Assembly (NCBI RefSeq): GCF_020524285.1
Contig: NZ_JAIVKX010000002.1
Location: 62,001-126,000, forward strand
Direction of reading: 5' to 3'
DNA: 64,000 bases
Source: Alloyangia pacifica
Lineage (GTDB): Bacteria > Pseudomonadota > Alphaproteobacteria > Rhodobacterales > Rhodobacteraceae
The notes under the pieces were generated by a model. That model was given only the letters and a program-made list of their open reading frames with translations. It did no database searches and was not told where the DNA came from. This document shows, one piece after another, positions 30,008 to 38,757 of this stretch (within the stretch, counting starts at the first letter, position 1; each line of letters opens with the position of its first letter). Position numbers and translations under genes: made by a program.

Positions 30008-30925
30008 TCAAATCCCCGCCGGTCCGCCGCCACGGCGCGCGGCGCGGGTCTCGCGCAGGATATTGGCATAGTTGGCGGTAAAGATGATCGCCGCGCCCAG
30101 CAGCACCCAGGGGTCGAGCGGCTCGGCGTAGAGCAGCATGCCGACGATGGCGATGACCGGCAGGCGGGTGAAATCGATGGGCATGACCACCGAGGCGGGC
30201 GCAAGGCCGAGCGCCGTGGTCAGGCAATAGTGGGCGCAGAGCCCGGCAAGCCCGATGATGATGACGCCCGGCACGGCCTCTGCCGAGGGGATGGCTATGT
30301 CGCCGTCGATGCCGGCGCAGACCAGCCCCATGACCGCCTGCGTCAGAGTCAGCCAGAAGAGGATGCACAGCGTGCTGTCGGTGCGGGTGAGCTTGCGGGT
30401 GAAGATCGCGCTGCCGGCAAAGCCGATCGCCGCGCCGGCGGCGGCAAAGAGCCCGGGCGAGAGCGTCTCTGGCGAGGGGCGGGTGACGATGAGGATGCCG
30501 AGAAAACCGACCAATGCCGCCAGAGACCTCGACCAGGTCAGCCGCTCTCCGAGCACCAGCGGCGCCAGCAGCATGGCCCAGATCGGCCCGGTGAACTCCA
30601 GCGCGAAGACCTGCGCCAGCGGGATCACCGTGATGGCGTAGAACCACAGGTTCTGCCCGGTGAAATGGCTGATGTTGCGGATGATATGCGTGCCGAGATG
30701 GCGCGTGGCGACGCTGCGGCGGCGGCCGGTGGCCAGCACGATGGCGCTGATGATCACCACCCCGAGCAGCGAGCGGTAGAGCATGATCTCGAAGGTGTCG
30801 AGGCTGCTGCTGACGTAGCGCCCGGCCACGGCCATGGCGCTGAAGGAGACGATGGAGCCGAGCATCCACAGCGCGGCCCTGGGCACATCGCCGAGGCGCG
30901 ACCCGGGGGCAGGGACGGCACTCAC
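30008..30925 (-). CDS. DMT-superfamily (EamA-type) transporter
   Basis: A 305-residue inner-membrane transporter with ten predicted helices in two EamA repeats (SIVSFSAMAVAGRYV in helix 1; FTGPIWAMLLAPLVLGERL closes the first half; PIDFTRLPVIAIVGMLLYAEPL the second). The substrate is unknown. The GTG start at 30925 overlaps the stop of the upstream monooxygenase-fold gene (GTGA), so the two form an operon. Confidence 0.9.
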   Translation of the reverse strand: MSAVPAPGSRLGDVPRAALWMLGSIVSFSAMAVAGRYVSSSLDTFEIMLYRSLLGVVIISAIVLATGRRRSVATRHLGTHIIRNISHFTGQNLWFYAITVIPLAQVFALEFTGPIWAMLLAPLVLGERLTWSRSLAALVGFLGILIVTRPSPETLSPGLFAAAGAAIGFAGSAIFTRKLTRTDSTLCILFWLTLTQAVMGLVCAGIDGDIAIPSAEAVPGVIIIGLAGLCAHYCLTTALGLAPASVVMPIDFTRLPVIAIVGMLLYAEPLDPWVLLGAAIIFTANYANILRETRAARRGGGPAGI

Positions 30926-31194
30926 AGGTCGGCCACGTCGTAGTCGCGCGGCAGGTCGCCGGTGATCTTGAACCAGGCGCTTGCCCGGGTGCGGTCCTGG
31001 TGCGCGTCGAAGGCGGCGCGGTTCTGGAACAGCTCGGAGACCTCGAAGACCCCGGGCTCGGTCTCGCGCAGCTCGAAGAAGAGGCAGCCGGCCTCGGCGC
31101 GCGACAGGCGGATGTGCTCGTCCATCGCGGCGCGCACGGCGTCGCAGCGCTCGGGCGGGGCGGTCATCTGGCCGGTCAGTTGCACGGCGCTCAT
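30922..31194 (-). CDS. Antibiotic biosynthesis monooxygenase-fold protein
   Basis: A 90-residue ferredoxin-like (ABM/YgiN) domain protein: MTAPPERCDAVRAAMDEHI, EAGCLFFELRETE and VSELFQNRAAFDAHQ are the family landmarks. Such proteins are quinol or small-aromatic monooxygenases or stress proteins. The ATG at 31194 is preceded by GGAGCGCAGC. It is the first gene of a pair with the overlapping EamA transporter. Confidence 0.88.
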   Translation of the reverse strand: MSAVQLTGQMTAPPERCDAVRAAMDEHIRLSRAEAGCLFFELRETEPGVFEVSELFQNRAAFDAHQDRTRASAWFKITGDLPRDYDVADL

Positions 31195-31420
31195 GCTGCG
31201 CTCCGCGTCACTTGGCAAATCTGGGGGGCGGGCGCGCGCAGCGGCGCGGAAAATCGTGGTGTCATGGGATCCTCTCCGAGGGCGGAGACTGGCCTGCGTC
31301 AAGGAGAGTGGCAAGAGGCAATCGGCGGGCCGAAGGTCCCGGCGCAGCGGGGTGTGATTTTCAGGTTTTGCGCAGTTGCGGATGGGGCTCTCGCAGGCCA
31401 GCGCAGGGCCGGAAACGACA

Positions 31421-31444
31421 GGAGGCCGGGTTTCCCCGGCCTCC
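31421..31444 (-). terminator. Intrinsic terminator of guaA
   Basis: A 10-bp perfect stem, GGAGGCCGGG with CCCGGCCTCC, and a 4-nt loop, located 27 bp after the guaA stop on the minus strand. Confidence 0.75.
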
Positions 31445-31470
31445 GCAATCCATCGCAGCGCGCTGCCGGA

Positions 31471-33036
31471 TCATTCCCACTCGATCGTGCCCGGAGGCTT
31501 CGAGGTGATGTCGTAGGTGCAGCGGTTGATGCCCTTCACCTCGTTGATGATCCGCGTCGCGGTCTCGCCGAGGAACTCGTGGCTGAACGGGTAGTAATCC
31601 GCCGTCATGCCATCGACCGAGGTCACCGCGCGCAGGGCGCAGGCGTAGTCGTAGGTGCGGCCGTCGCCCATCACGCCGACGGTGCGCACCGGCAGGATCG
31701 CCACGAAGGCCTGCCAGATCTCGTCGTAGAGACCGTGTTTGCGGATCTGGTCGATGTAGACCGCATCCGCCTTGCGCAGGATGTCGAGCTTCTCGCGGGT
31801 GATCTCGCCGGGGCAGCGGATCGCCAGGCCCGGGCCGGGGAAGGGGTGGCGGCCGATGAAGCTGGCGGGCAGGCCAAGCTCGTGACCCAGCACGCGCACC
31901 TCGTCCTTGAAGAGCTCGCGCAGCGGCTCGACCAGCTTGAGGCCCATCTTCTCCGGCAGGCCGCCCACGTTGTGGTGCGACTTGATGGTGACCGACGGGC
32001 CGCCCGAGAAGCTGACGCTCTCGATCACGTCGGGATAGAGGGTGCCCTGCGCGAGGAACTGCGCGCCCTCGATGCCATCGGCGTATTTCTGGAACACGTC
32101 GATGAACAGCTTGCCGATGATCTTGCGCTTGGTCTCGGGGTCGGAAACGCCCTCGAGCTCGCCGAGGAACAGGTCCTGCTCCTGCGCGTGGATCACCGAA
32201 AGGTTCATGTGGTCGCGGAACATCGCGACGACCTCGTCGGCCTCGTTGAGGCGCAGCAGGCCGTGGTCGACGAAGACGCAGGTCAGCTGCTCGCCGATTG
32301 CCTCATGCAGCAGCGCCGCGGTGACCGAGCTGTCGACGCCGCCCGAAAGCGCGCAGATCACGTTGGCGTCGCCCACCTGCTCGCGGATCTGGCGTACGGC
32401 CTCTTCGCGGTAGGCATCCATCGTCCAGTCGCCGGTGAAGCCAGCTTCCTTGATGAAGTTTTCGTAAAGCGTCTTGCCGTTCGGCGTGTGGTGCACCTCA
32501 GGGTGGAACTGCACGGCGTAGAACTTGCGCTCGGGGTCGGCGGTCACCGCGAAGGGCGCGCCGGGCGAGGTGGCGAAGACCTTGAAACCCGGGGCAAGTT
32601 CCGAGACGTGGTCGCCGTGGCTCATCCACACCTGCTCGCGGCCGGTGCCGTCGAGGAACCAGCCCGATAGCAGGTCGAGGCGGTCGTCGTTCGGCGTCAC
32701 ATAGGCGCGGCCGAATTCGGCGGTGTGGCTTTGGCCGGCTTCGACCTTGCCGCCGAGGTCATGCATCATGACCTGCTGGCCGTAGCAGATGCCGAGGATC
32801 GGCACGCCAAGCTCATAGGCGGTTTTGGGCGGGCGAGGAGAACCCTCGCGCGTCACGCTGTCGGGGCCACCGGAGAAGACGATGGCCTTGGGGGCGAACT
32901 CCTTCAGAAAGGCGTCGGTGACGTTCTGATAGGGGTGGATCTCGCAGTAGACATTCAGCTCGCGCAGGCGACGGGCGATGAGCTGCGTCACCTGGCTTCC
33001 GAAGTCGATGATAAGGAGGCGATCATGCTGGGTCAT
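31471..33036 (-). CDS. guaA: GMP synthase (glutamine-hydrolysing)
   Basis: A 521-residue enzyme converting XMP, glutamine and ATP to GMP. The N-terminal class I glutamine amidotransferase domain has its catalytic Cys in [10 protein letters not shown] and His/Glu in QFHPEVHHT. The ATP-pyrophosphatase domain has the P-loop [12 protein letters not shown], and the C-terminal dimerisation domain ends in GTIEWE. The length is typical. The upstream neighbour on the same strand, the carbonic anhydrase gene, is separated by 189 bp. Confidence 0.98.
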   Translation of the reverse strand: MTQHDRLLIIDFGSQVTQLIARRLRELNVYCEIHPYQNVTDAFLKEFAPKAIVFSGGPDSVTREGSPRPPKTAYELGVPILGICYGQQVMMHDLGGKVEAGQSHTAEFGRAYVTPNDDRLDLLSGWFLDGTGREQVWMSHGDHVSELAPGFKVFATSPGAPFAVTADPERKFYAVQFHPEVHHTPNGKTLYENFIKEAGFTGDWTMDAYREEAVRQIREQVGDANVICALSGGVDSSVTAALLHEAIGEQLTCVFVDHGLLRLNEADEVVAMFRDHMNLSVIHAQEQDLFLGELEGVSDPETKRKIIGKLFIDVFQKYADGIEGAQFLAQGTLYPDVIESVSFSGGPSVTIKSHHNVGGLPEKMGLKLVEPLRELFKDEVRVLGHELGLPASFIGRHPFPGPGLAIRCPGEITREKLDILRKADAVYIDQIRKHGLYDEIWQAFVAILPVRTVGVMGDGRTYDYACALRAVTSVDGMTADYYPFSHEFLGETATRIINEVKGINRCTYDITSKPPGTIEWE

Positions 33037-33184
33037 GCGGCTGCTTTAGGCGGGCCGCGCCCCGCGCGCAAGAGGGTGGGTGCGGGCTGGATGGAATTGC
33101 CGGGCTCCGGCGGCGCGACCGGGCGCGTCCGGGGCCATGCGCGCGCACGGGGCGCCGGGTTGATCCGATAAAGTCGATCCGGGC

Positions 33185-33240
33185 CAGTCGCTCCGTTTCA
33201 GTCGCTCCGTTTTAGTCGCTCTGGCTCAGTCGATCTGGCT
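33185..33240. repeat. Four tandem 14-bp repeats
   Basis: Four head-to-tail copies of a 14-bp unit: CAGTCGCTCCGTTT twice exactly, then two diverged copies (TAGTCGCTCTGGCT, CAGTCGATCTGGCT). The last two overlap the 3' end of the carbonic anhydrase gene, encoding its terminal LSQID residues and stop. Such an array can change length by slippage and alter the C-terminus. Confidence 0.85.
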
Positions 33241-34185
33241 GAGCAGCGACGGGGCGGTCACCAGCCGGCGCACGCCGTGGCTGTGGCTCTCCTCGAAGAC
33301 GTTGCCCATGGCGGCCCAGGCGTCGAGCGTGGCGATGTCGAGCCGGGCACAGCGCGGGCGGACCGACCATGTCACCTGCAGCGGCGAGCAGATCTGCTGG
33401 CTGTAGCTCGGCCCGGTGGTGGAGCCGCGGAAGACGACCGGCGTGCCGGTGCCGCCGGGCAGGTCGCGGGCCTGGTGGCGGCCATTGCGCATCGTGCCGA
33501 GGTAGATGAAATCCCGGAAGTCGAGCGCGTTCGGATCATTGACCACGAGGAACACCTGCGCCTCCACCCTCAGCTCGGGGTTGGCGCAGCTTTCGGACAG
33601 GCAGGAGCCGAGACCCGGGCCGGGTGTGACGTCGCAGGAGGTATGGACCCAATGCACCTCGATCGTGTCGCCGGGCTCGACCCCTTCGAAGCGCGCGGGG
33701 CTACCGGCCGGGCGGGTCAGCTCGGCGGCGCTGAGCCCGGATGAGCCCGCGCATTTGAAGCCGCCGTTCTCCTCGGGGCCGGCGTAGATGGAGAATCCCG
33801 GACCGAGGTGTTCCGCATTGGTGTGGGTGTGGATGTTGCACAGGGTCATTTCCTCCGGCGGCGGCGCGAGACCGAAGGACACCGGGTTGCTGCCGTAGGT
33901 GTTGCCGATGTCGCGCGGTGTCTGCGGGCCGAAGCCAGTGCAGAGCGCGCCGGGGTCTCCATGGGGTGCGGCGGGTGCGGCGGCATGTGCGGCGCTTGCC
34001 GGTTCCGCCGCATGCCCGGCACTCTGGCCCGATGCGTGCTCCGCGGGCTGACCGCCACCGTGCTCCGCTGCGTTGTCATGGGCTTCGGGGGGATACGTGA
34101 CCTTGTTCTCCGCCGGGGCGCCATTTGCGAGGCCGAGCAGGGCGGAAATGGTGAGGGCCGAGAGGAGGAAGGGGCGCGTCGTCAT
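33226..34185 (-). CDS. Delta-class carbonic anhydrase-like protein, exported
   Basis: A 319-residue exported protein. A signal peptide (residues 1-25) is followed by a His/Ala/Gly-rich linker (His at 36, 42, 50, 58, 67, 75) and then a domain resembling delta-class carbonic anhydrases. The zinc-site motif CNIHTHTNAEH is at 116-126, with later IEVHWVHTSCD. Four to six Cys could form disulfides in the periplasm. Carbonic anhydrases interconvert CO2 and bicarbonate. The assignment rests on the motif as I remember it, not on an alignment. The ATG at 34185 follows GAGGATATC. Confidence 0.75.
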   Translation of the reverse strand: MTTRPFLLSALTISALLGLANGAPAENKVTYPPEAHDNAAEHGGGQPAEHASGQSAGHAAEPASAAHAAAPAAPHGDPGALCTGFGPQTPRDIGNTYGSNPVSFGLAPPPEEMTLCNIHTHTNAEHLGPGFSIYAGPEENGGFKCAGSSGLSAAELTRPAGSPARFEGVEPGDTIEVHWVHTSCDVTPGPGLGSCLSESCANPELRVEAQVFLVVNDPNALDFRDFIYLGTMRNGRHQARDLPGGTGTPVVFRGSTTGPSYSQQICSPLQVTWSVRPRCARLDIATLDAWAAMGNVFEESHSHGVRRLVTAPSLLSQID

Positions 34186-34454
34186 GATATCCTCGCATGG
34201 TGTTGGCGCCGCACTTTCAAGAGGCGCGGTTCTTGGGAACCCGCTGCATCAGCACAGTGCGAGCAGGGGGCGTGACCGTTCAGGGAAGCGGCGCCCTACG
34301 ATGGCGCGCTACCTTTCCGTGTCACCCTGCCTTGCGTCGTCACTTGCGTCTTCGGCTGTGCGTTGCCTGGGCCTTCATGCCGTGCGTTGCCAGCGGTCGC
34401 GGCCAGATTGGGGCAAAGAGTTGAACCGGCGCTTAACGCCGCGCGGTGAATGGC

Positions 34455-35138
34455 TCAGTAAATGGCATCGGGAAGCGAGAGATCCTGCTCGACCCGGGCG
34501 CTCTTGTCCTTGCGCTGGCTCCAGACGGCCAGCGCGGCGAAGAGCCCGGAGTAGAGCAGCCCGCCGATGGCCATCGCCTCGCCGGGGATGGCGCCGACGG
34601 CGGCGCGCTGCAGCGCTTCGTCGAGGCTCTGCACCGGCGTCGGATGCACGGTGATTTTGCCGATGAAGGCGAGAAGCTGGATCAGCATGATCCAGAAATA
34701 GCTGCGCCGGATGCGCCGCCCCATGGCGTGCAGGTAGGAGATGCCGAACTCGGGCCGCGCGTAGTCGTCGCGCAGCTCCCTTGCCCAGTCGGACCCCGGC
34801 AGCGTCGCGCCGCCGAGGATCGGGCCGTAGAAATTCACCTCCATGCTGCGGAAGCGCCGGCGCCAGAGGTCGCAATAGCGGTAGCGGCGCGCCTCGAGCG
34901 TCAGGAAGAAGAGGTTGGAAATGCCGACCAGCACCAGCGGCAGCGGCGAGGCGTCGGGCGCGGCATAGGCGATGGAGAGCGCCACGCCCAGCGTCACCAC
35001 GGCCCAGTTGGTGGTGGTGTCGAGCCGGGTGCGCCAGACGGTGCAGCGGTAGACCTCGCCACGGTAGAGATGCGCCAGGGCGCCGATCTCGGCCCCGTCG
35101 AGCGGGCGGCCGCTGATTTCGAGTTGTACATCCTTCAT
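34455..35138 (-). CDS. DUF2270 integral membrane protein
   Basis: A 227-residue membrane protein of the DUF2270 family. The N-terminal soluble part (IGALAHLYRGEVYRCTVWRTRLD) is followed by two closely spaced helices (about 42-80). Then comes the conserved EARRYRYCDLWRRRFRSMEVNFYGP, two more hydrophobic segments (about 145-163 and 190-212) and a charged tail. The function is unknown. It is divergent from the MttB-family gene. Confidence 0.85.
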   Translation of the reverse strand: MKDVQLEISGRPLDGAEIGALAHLYRGEVYRCTVWRTRLDTTTNWAVVTLGVALSIAYAAPDASPLPLVLVGISNLFFLTLEARRYRYCDLWRRRFRSMEVNFYGPILGGATLPGSDWARELRDDYARPEFGISYLHAMGRRIRRSYFWIMLIQLLAFIGKITVHPTPVQSLDEALQRAAVGAIPGEAMAIGGLLYSGLFAALAVWSQRKDKSARVEQDLSLPDAIY

Positions 35139-35441
35139 CTGCTGCCCCGTTTCCGGACCGGATGCGCAAAGTGGATCAAGAGCAGGGGCCCGACCGGCCC
35201 GCAGCGGCGGCCCGCGCGCGGCGATTCAACCAGCTTTGGTGCCCGAACCAGACCTGCCCATCGACCCTGCACTGCCGGTCGACGCCCTTCACCCGGAAAA
35301 GATTCTCATCAGAATCATCTTAAGAAGCCGTTTCGAGGTCCGAAGATGTCGTATTTGTCGCGGAGGCGGCGCAAACTCGTCTCTGGTGCCCCGGGCGCTG
35401 GGCTACTACTGGTCGGGCATGCGAAGGAACGGGAGAGCGCC
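35139..35441. other. Gap between DUF2270 and the methyltransferase gene
   Basis: A 303-bp divergent promoter region. I see no RNA gene. An in-frame ATG at 35346 with GAGG upstream would add 32 residues to the methyltransferase, starting MSYLSRRRRK; these residues are not family-like. Confidence 0.55.
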
Positions 35442-36986
35442 ATGTCGGAGACAGAAACGCGGAAACGGGCACGCAGCGGCGGCGGGGCGGCCCGGCGGGC
35501 GGCACGCGGCTCGGCACGGATCGAGACCGCCCGGTTCATCGAGCGCAACATCCCGAATTTCGAGCTGCTGACCGAAGAGGCGCTGGAGATGATCGAGGCC
35601 GGTGCCGAGACGGTGCTGGCGGAGATCGGCGTCAATTTCGTCAACAATCCCGGCGCGCTGGCGCTGTGGAAGGAGGCCGGGGCCGAGGTCGAGGGGGAGC
35701 GTGTGCGCATTCCGCGCGGGTTGGCGCGGCAGCTCTGCGGCCACGCACCGTCGCGCATCACCCAGCACGCCCGCAACCCCGCGCGCAGCGTCGAGATCGG
35801 CGGACGCTCGCTGGTGCTGGCGCCGGTCTACGGCCCGCCCTTCGTGCATGACGCCGAGAAGGGCCGGCGTTACGGCACCATCGAGGACTTCCGCAACTTC
35901 GTGAAGCTGGGGCAGATGTCGCGCTGGCTGCACCATTCGGGCGGCACGCTCTGCGAGCCTACCGACGTGGCGGTCAACAAGCGCCACCTCGACATGCTGC
36001 ATGCGCATATGACCCTGTCGGACAAGCCCTTCATGGGCTCGGTGACCGAGCCGAGCCGGGCGCAGGACAGCGTCGACATGTGTGGCCTCCTCTTCGGCGA
36101 GGACTTCGTGCAGCGCAACACGGTGATGACCTCGCTGATCAACATCAATTCGCCGCTCACCTTCGACGACACGATGATGGGCGCGCTCGAGGTCTACGCG
36201 CGCAACAACCAGGCCTGCATCGTCTCGCCGTTCATCGTCGGCGGGGCGATGGCGCCGGTTTCCGTGGCGGGGACGCTGACGCAGGTGCTGGCCGAGGCGA
36301 TGGCGGGCATCGCCTACGCGCAGCTGGTGCGCCGCGGCGCACCGGTGATCTTCGGCGCCTTCGTCACCTCGATCGACATGAACTCCGGCGCGCCCACCTT
36401 CGGCACGCCCGAGGCCTCGCAGATCAGCTACGGCGTCGGCCAGCTGGCCCGGCGGCTCGGGCTTCCCTACCGCTCCGCCGGGAGTTTCTGCGGCTCCAAG
36501 CTGCCCGACGCGCAGGCGGCCTACGAGAGCGCCAACTCACTGAACATGGGGCTGCAGGCAGGGGTCAACTTCATGCTGCACGCCTGCGGCTGGCTCGAGG
36601 GCGGGCTGGTGGCCTCCTACGAGAAGTTCGTGATGGATGCCGACCAGCTCGGCGCGCTGCACAAGATGGCGCAGGGTGTGACGGTCGACGCGCAGACGCT
36701 GGCGCTCGATGCGATCCGCGAGGTCGGGCCGGGCGGGCACTACCTCGGTTGCGCCCACACGCAGGAGAACTTCAAGACCGCCTTCTGGCGCTCGGAGCTG
36801 TTCGACTACAAGCCGTTCGAGACCTGGTCGGAAGAGGGCGCGCGCGACACCATGCAGCTCGCCACCGCGCGGGTGAAGGCGCTGCTGGAGAGCTATGAGC
36901 AACCCGCCATCGACCCCGGCGTGAACGAGGCGCTGGCGGATTTCGTGGCGCGCAAGAAGGCCGCCGTGCCCGACGCCTTCCTCTGA
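35442..36986 (+). CDS. MttB-family trimethylamine-type methyltransferase, no pyrrolysine
   Basis: A 514-residue member of the MttB superfamily of corrinoid-dependent methyltransferases. Recognisable parts are ETVLAEIGVNF, YGPPFVHDAEKGRRYG, GGTLCEPTDV, HAHMTLSDKPFMGS and GGAMAPVSVAGTLTQ. The frame is complete without an in-frame TAG, so it is one of the non-pyrrolysine members, whose characterised relatives demethylate quaternary amines such as glycine betaine. The N-terminus (residues 1-25) is a basic, disordered-looking extension. There is no corrinoid protein or methyltransferase partner gene beside it, so the pathway partner must be elsewhere. Confidence 0.88.
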   Translation: MSETETRKRARSGGGAARRAARGSARIETARFIERNIPNFELLTEEALEMIEAGAETVLAEIGVNFVNNPGALALWKEAGAEVEGERVRIPRGLARQLCGHAPSRITQHARNPARSVEIGGRSLVLAPVYGPPFVHDAEKGRRYGTIEDFRNFVKLGQMSRWLHHSGGTLCEPTDVAVNKRHLDMLHAHMTLSDKPFMGSVTEPSRAQDSVDMCGLLFGEDFVQRNTVMTSLININSPLTFDDTMMGALEVYARNNQACIVSPFIVGGAMAPVSVAGTLTQVLAEAMAGIAYAQLVRRGAPVIFGAFVTSIDMNSGAPTFGTPEASQISYGVGQLARRLGLPYRSAGSFCGSKLPDAQAAYESANSLNMGLQAGVNFMLHACGWLEGGLVASYEKFVMDADQLGALHKMAQGVTVDAQTLALDAIREVGPGGHYLGCAHTQENFKTAFWRSELFDYKPFETWSEEGARDTMQLATARVKALLESYEQPAIDPGVNEALADFVARKKAAVPDAFL

Positions 36987-36995
36987 GGCGGCGGC

Positions 36996-37292
36996 TCAGG
37001 CCACCAGCTCCCGCGCAGCCGCGCGCAGGCGCGCCTCGCCGATGATCGCCGCAAGCAGTTCCACGTGGCGCGCCGCCGCATAGCTTGCGGCGCGGCCGCG
37101 GCGGCTGTGGTCGAGCGCCGTCTCCAGCTCCATCAAGCGCAGCAATGCGGCGCCATGGCGTGCCGGGTAGGGCGTGCCGAGCAGCCGCGGCAGGCAGGCG
37201 TCGCGCCGGTAGTCGTCTGCGCCATGGCGCGCGGCACGCACGAGAAGGCGCGGGCGGCGCAGGCCGTCAAGGCGGCTCTGGAGGTCCTGCAT
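36996..37292 (-). CDS. DUF6477 family protein
   Basis: A 98-residue Arg-rich protein matching the small Rhodobacterales family DUF6477 as I remember it (LRRPRLLVRAARHGADDYRRDACLPRLL, then AALLRLMELE). No function is known. It is divergent from the DUF6456 gene with a 226-bp AT-richer region between them, an arrangement I associate with this order. Confidence 0.75.
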   Translation of the reverse strand: MQDLQSRLDGLRRPRLLVRAARHGADDYRRDACLPRLLGTPYPARHGAALLRLMELETALDHSRRGRAASYAAARHVELLAAIIGEARLRAAARELVA

Positions 37293-37518
37293 CGGTCGTC
37301 TCCCATTCGATGAACAGGCAGGAAGACTGACACGGCAGCCGGGGGTGTTGCCCGGCGCCCGGCGCTGCGTGCGCGGGGTTTACCGATGTTTATAATTTGT
37401 AGACAAGACTGGTAAATGTCTAATTTCATTAACTTTTAGATAACTTCGGCGCAATCAGTTTTCAGGTTCACTTTCGCAAGCCCTGCGATAGCGGGGTGCA
37501 ACCTAGGGGACTTGTTCG

Positions 37519-38673
37519 ATGAGCCGCCACGACGTTTTTTCCAAGGACTTCGCAGAGAATTTTCCCGGGCATTCCAGAAGGGCGCCCGGCCTTCCGGCCT
37601 GGGTGCCCGACATGGCCCGGCTCTACCTCGCGCATACCGAGGACGGCGAGGCGATCCGCGCGCTGGCGCGCGCGGCGGGCTGCCATGCGTCGACCGTGCT
37701 GCGCCAGGTGCGCCGGATGGAAACGCTGCGGGACGACCCGCTGGTGGACGAGGCGCTGCGCCGGCTGGGCGCCGCCCGGACCGCGCCCGCCGCAAGCGCA
37801 AGGGAGGTGCGACGGATGACAGGATCGCAGGATCGGGACGGGGAGCGGGGCACGATGCCGGATGCGGCGACGCTCTCGCGCGAGGCGCGGCGGGTGCTGC
37901 GCCGCCTGTGCGAGAGCGGCGCGGTGCTCGCCGTGGCCGCCGAGATGGACAAGGCCGTTGTGGTCCGCGACACCGGCGAGGGCGGCTCGGCCCGCACCGC
38001 GGTGGTCGAGGTGCCGGTGGCCGAGGCGATGGCGCTCAAGCGCTGGATCCGCTGCGACGCACCGGGGAGGATCTCGCGTTACCGGATCACCCCGGCCGGG
38101 CGCAGCGCGCTGGGGCGGCTGCTGGCCGAACAGGAAAGCCGGCTGCGCGGCTTCTCAGAGGCGCAGGCCGGCTTCGACAGCGGATGCGCGGCCGAGGCGG
38201 CGCTGGCCGAGGAGGAGGGCGCGCGCGGGCGTCGGCGCTACGCGGCGGCCGAGAGCCCGCTGGCCTCGCTCGGGCGGCGCCGCGACCGCGACGGCAAACC
38301 CTTCCTCGACGAGGTGCTGCTGCGCGCCGGCGAGCGGCTGCGCGAGGACTTCGAGCTGGCGCAGATGGGGCCGCGGGTGACGCAGAACTGGGACCAGTTT
38401 CTCACCGCGGGGGTCCGCCCGGACGGGTCCGGGCTGCCGCCGCAGGGCGCCGAGGCGGCACGGGCGCGCTTTACCGGCGCGCTGCGCGAGCTGGGGCCGG
38501 GCCTCGGCGACGTGGCGCTGCGCTGCTGCTGTTACCTCGAAGGTCTCGAGGAGACCGAGCGGACCCTGGGCTGGGCCGCGCGCTCGGGGAAGGTCGTGCT
38601 GCGCATCGCGCTGCAGCGGCTGCGGCGGCACTACGAGGGGCTGGACGCCGCGGGCGGCGGGCTGATCGGCTGA
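37519..38673 (+). CDS. DUF6456 domain protein with N-terminal HTH-like region
   Basis: A 384-residue putative DNA-associated protein. The N-terminal region has a helix-turn-helix-like stretch (EAIRALARAAGCHASTVLRQ, about residues 43-62). The central part is Arg/Glu-rich. The C-terminal DUF6456 domain is marked by RDRDGKPFLDEVLLRAGERL, PRVTQNWDQFLTAGVRP and CCCYLEGLEETERTLGW. It is a conserved alphaproteobacterial family, likely a regulator, with target unknown. The ATG at 37519 has AGGGG 9 bp upstream. Confidence 0.82.
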   Translation: MSRHDVFSKDFAENFPGHSRRAPGLPAWVPDMARLYLAHTEDGEAIRALARAAGCHASTVLRQVRRMETLRDDPLVDEALRRLGAARTAPAASAREVRRMTGSQDRDGERGTMPDAATLSREARRVLRRLCESGAVLAVAAEMDKAVVVRDTGEGGSARTAVVEVPVAEAMALKRWIRCDAPGRISRYRITPAGRSALGRLLAEQESRLRGFSEAQAGFDSGCAAEAALAEEEGARGRRRYAAAESPLASLGRRRDRDGKPFLDEVLLRAGERLREDFELAQMGPRVTQNWDQFLTAGVRPDGSGLPPQGAEAARARFTGALRELGPGLGDVALRCCCYLEGLEETERTLGWAARSGKVVLRIALQRLRRHYEGLDAAGGGLIG

Positions 38674-38707
38674 AGGGCACGCGAGAAAGACGTTGTGCCA
38701 TGCAAGA

Positions 38708-38732
38708 GGGGCGGAGCCGCTGGCTCCGCCCC
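38708..38732. terminator. Bidirectional terminator between DUF6456 and katA
   Basis: An 11-bp perfect stem, GGGGCGGAGCC with GGCTCCGCCCC, and a 3-nt loop. It sits between the two convergent stops at 38673 and 38758. Confidence 0.75.
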
Positions 38733-38757
38733 TTGATCGTTGCGCTCTGAGAGTGAC

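Noticed and set aside
35346-35441. Upstream start for the MttB-family gene
   Set aside because: The extra 32 residues have a fair ribosome-binding site but are basic and not family-like, so the ATG at 35442 was preferred. This remains uncertain.
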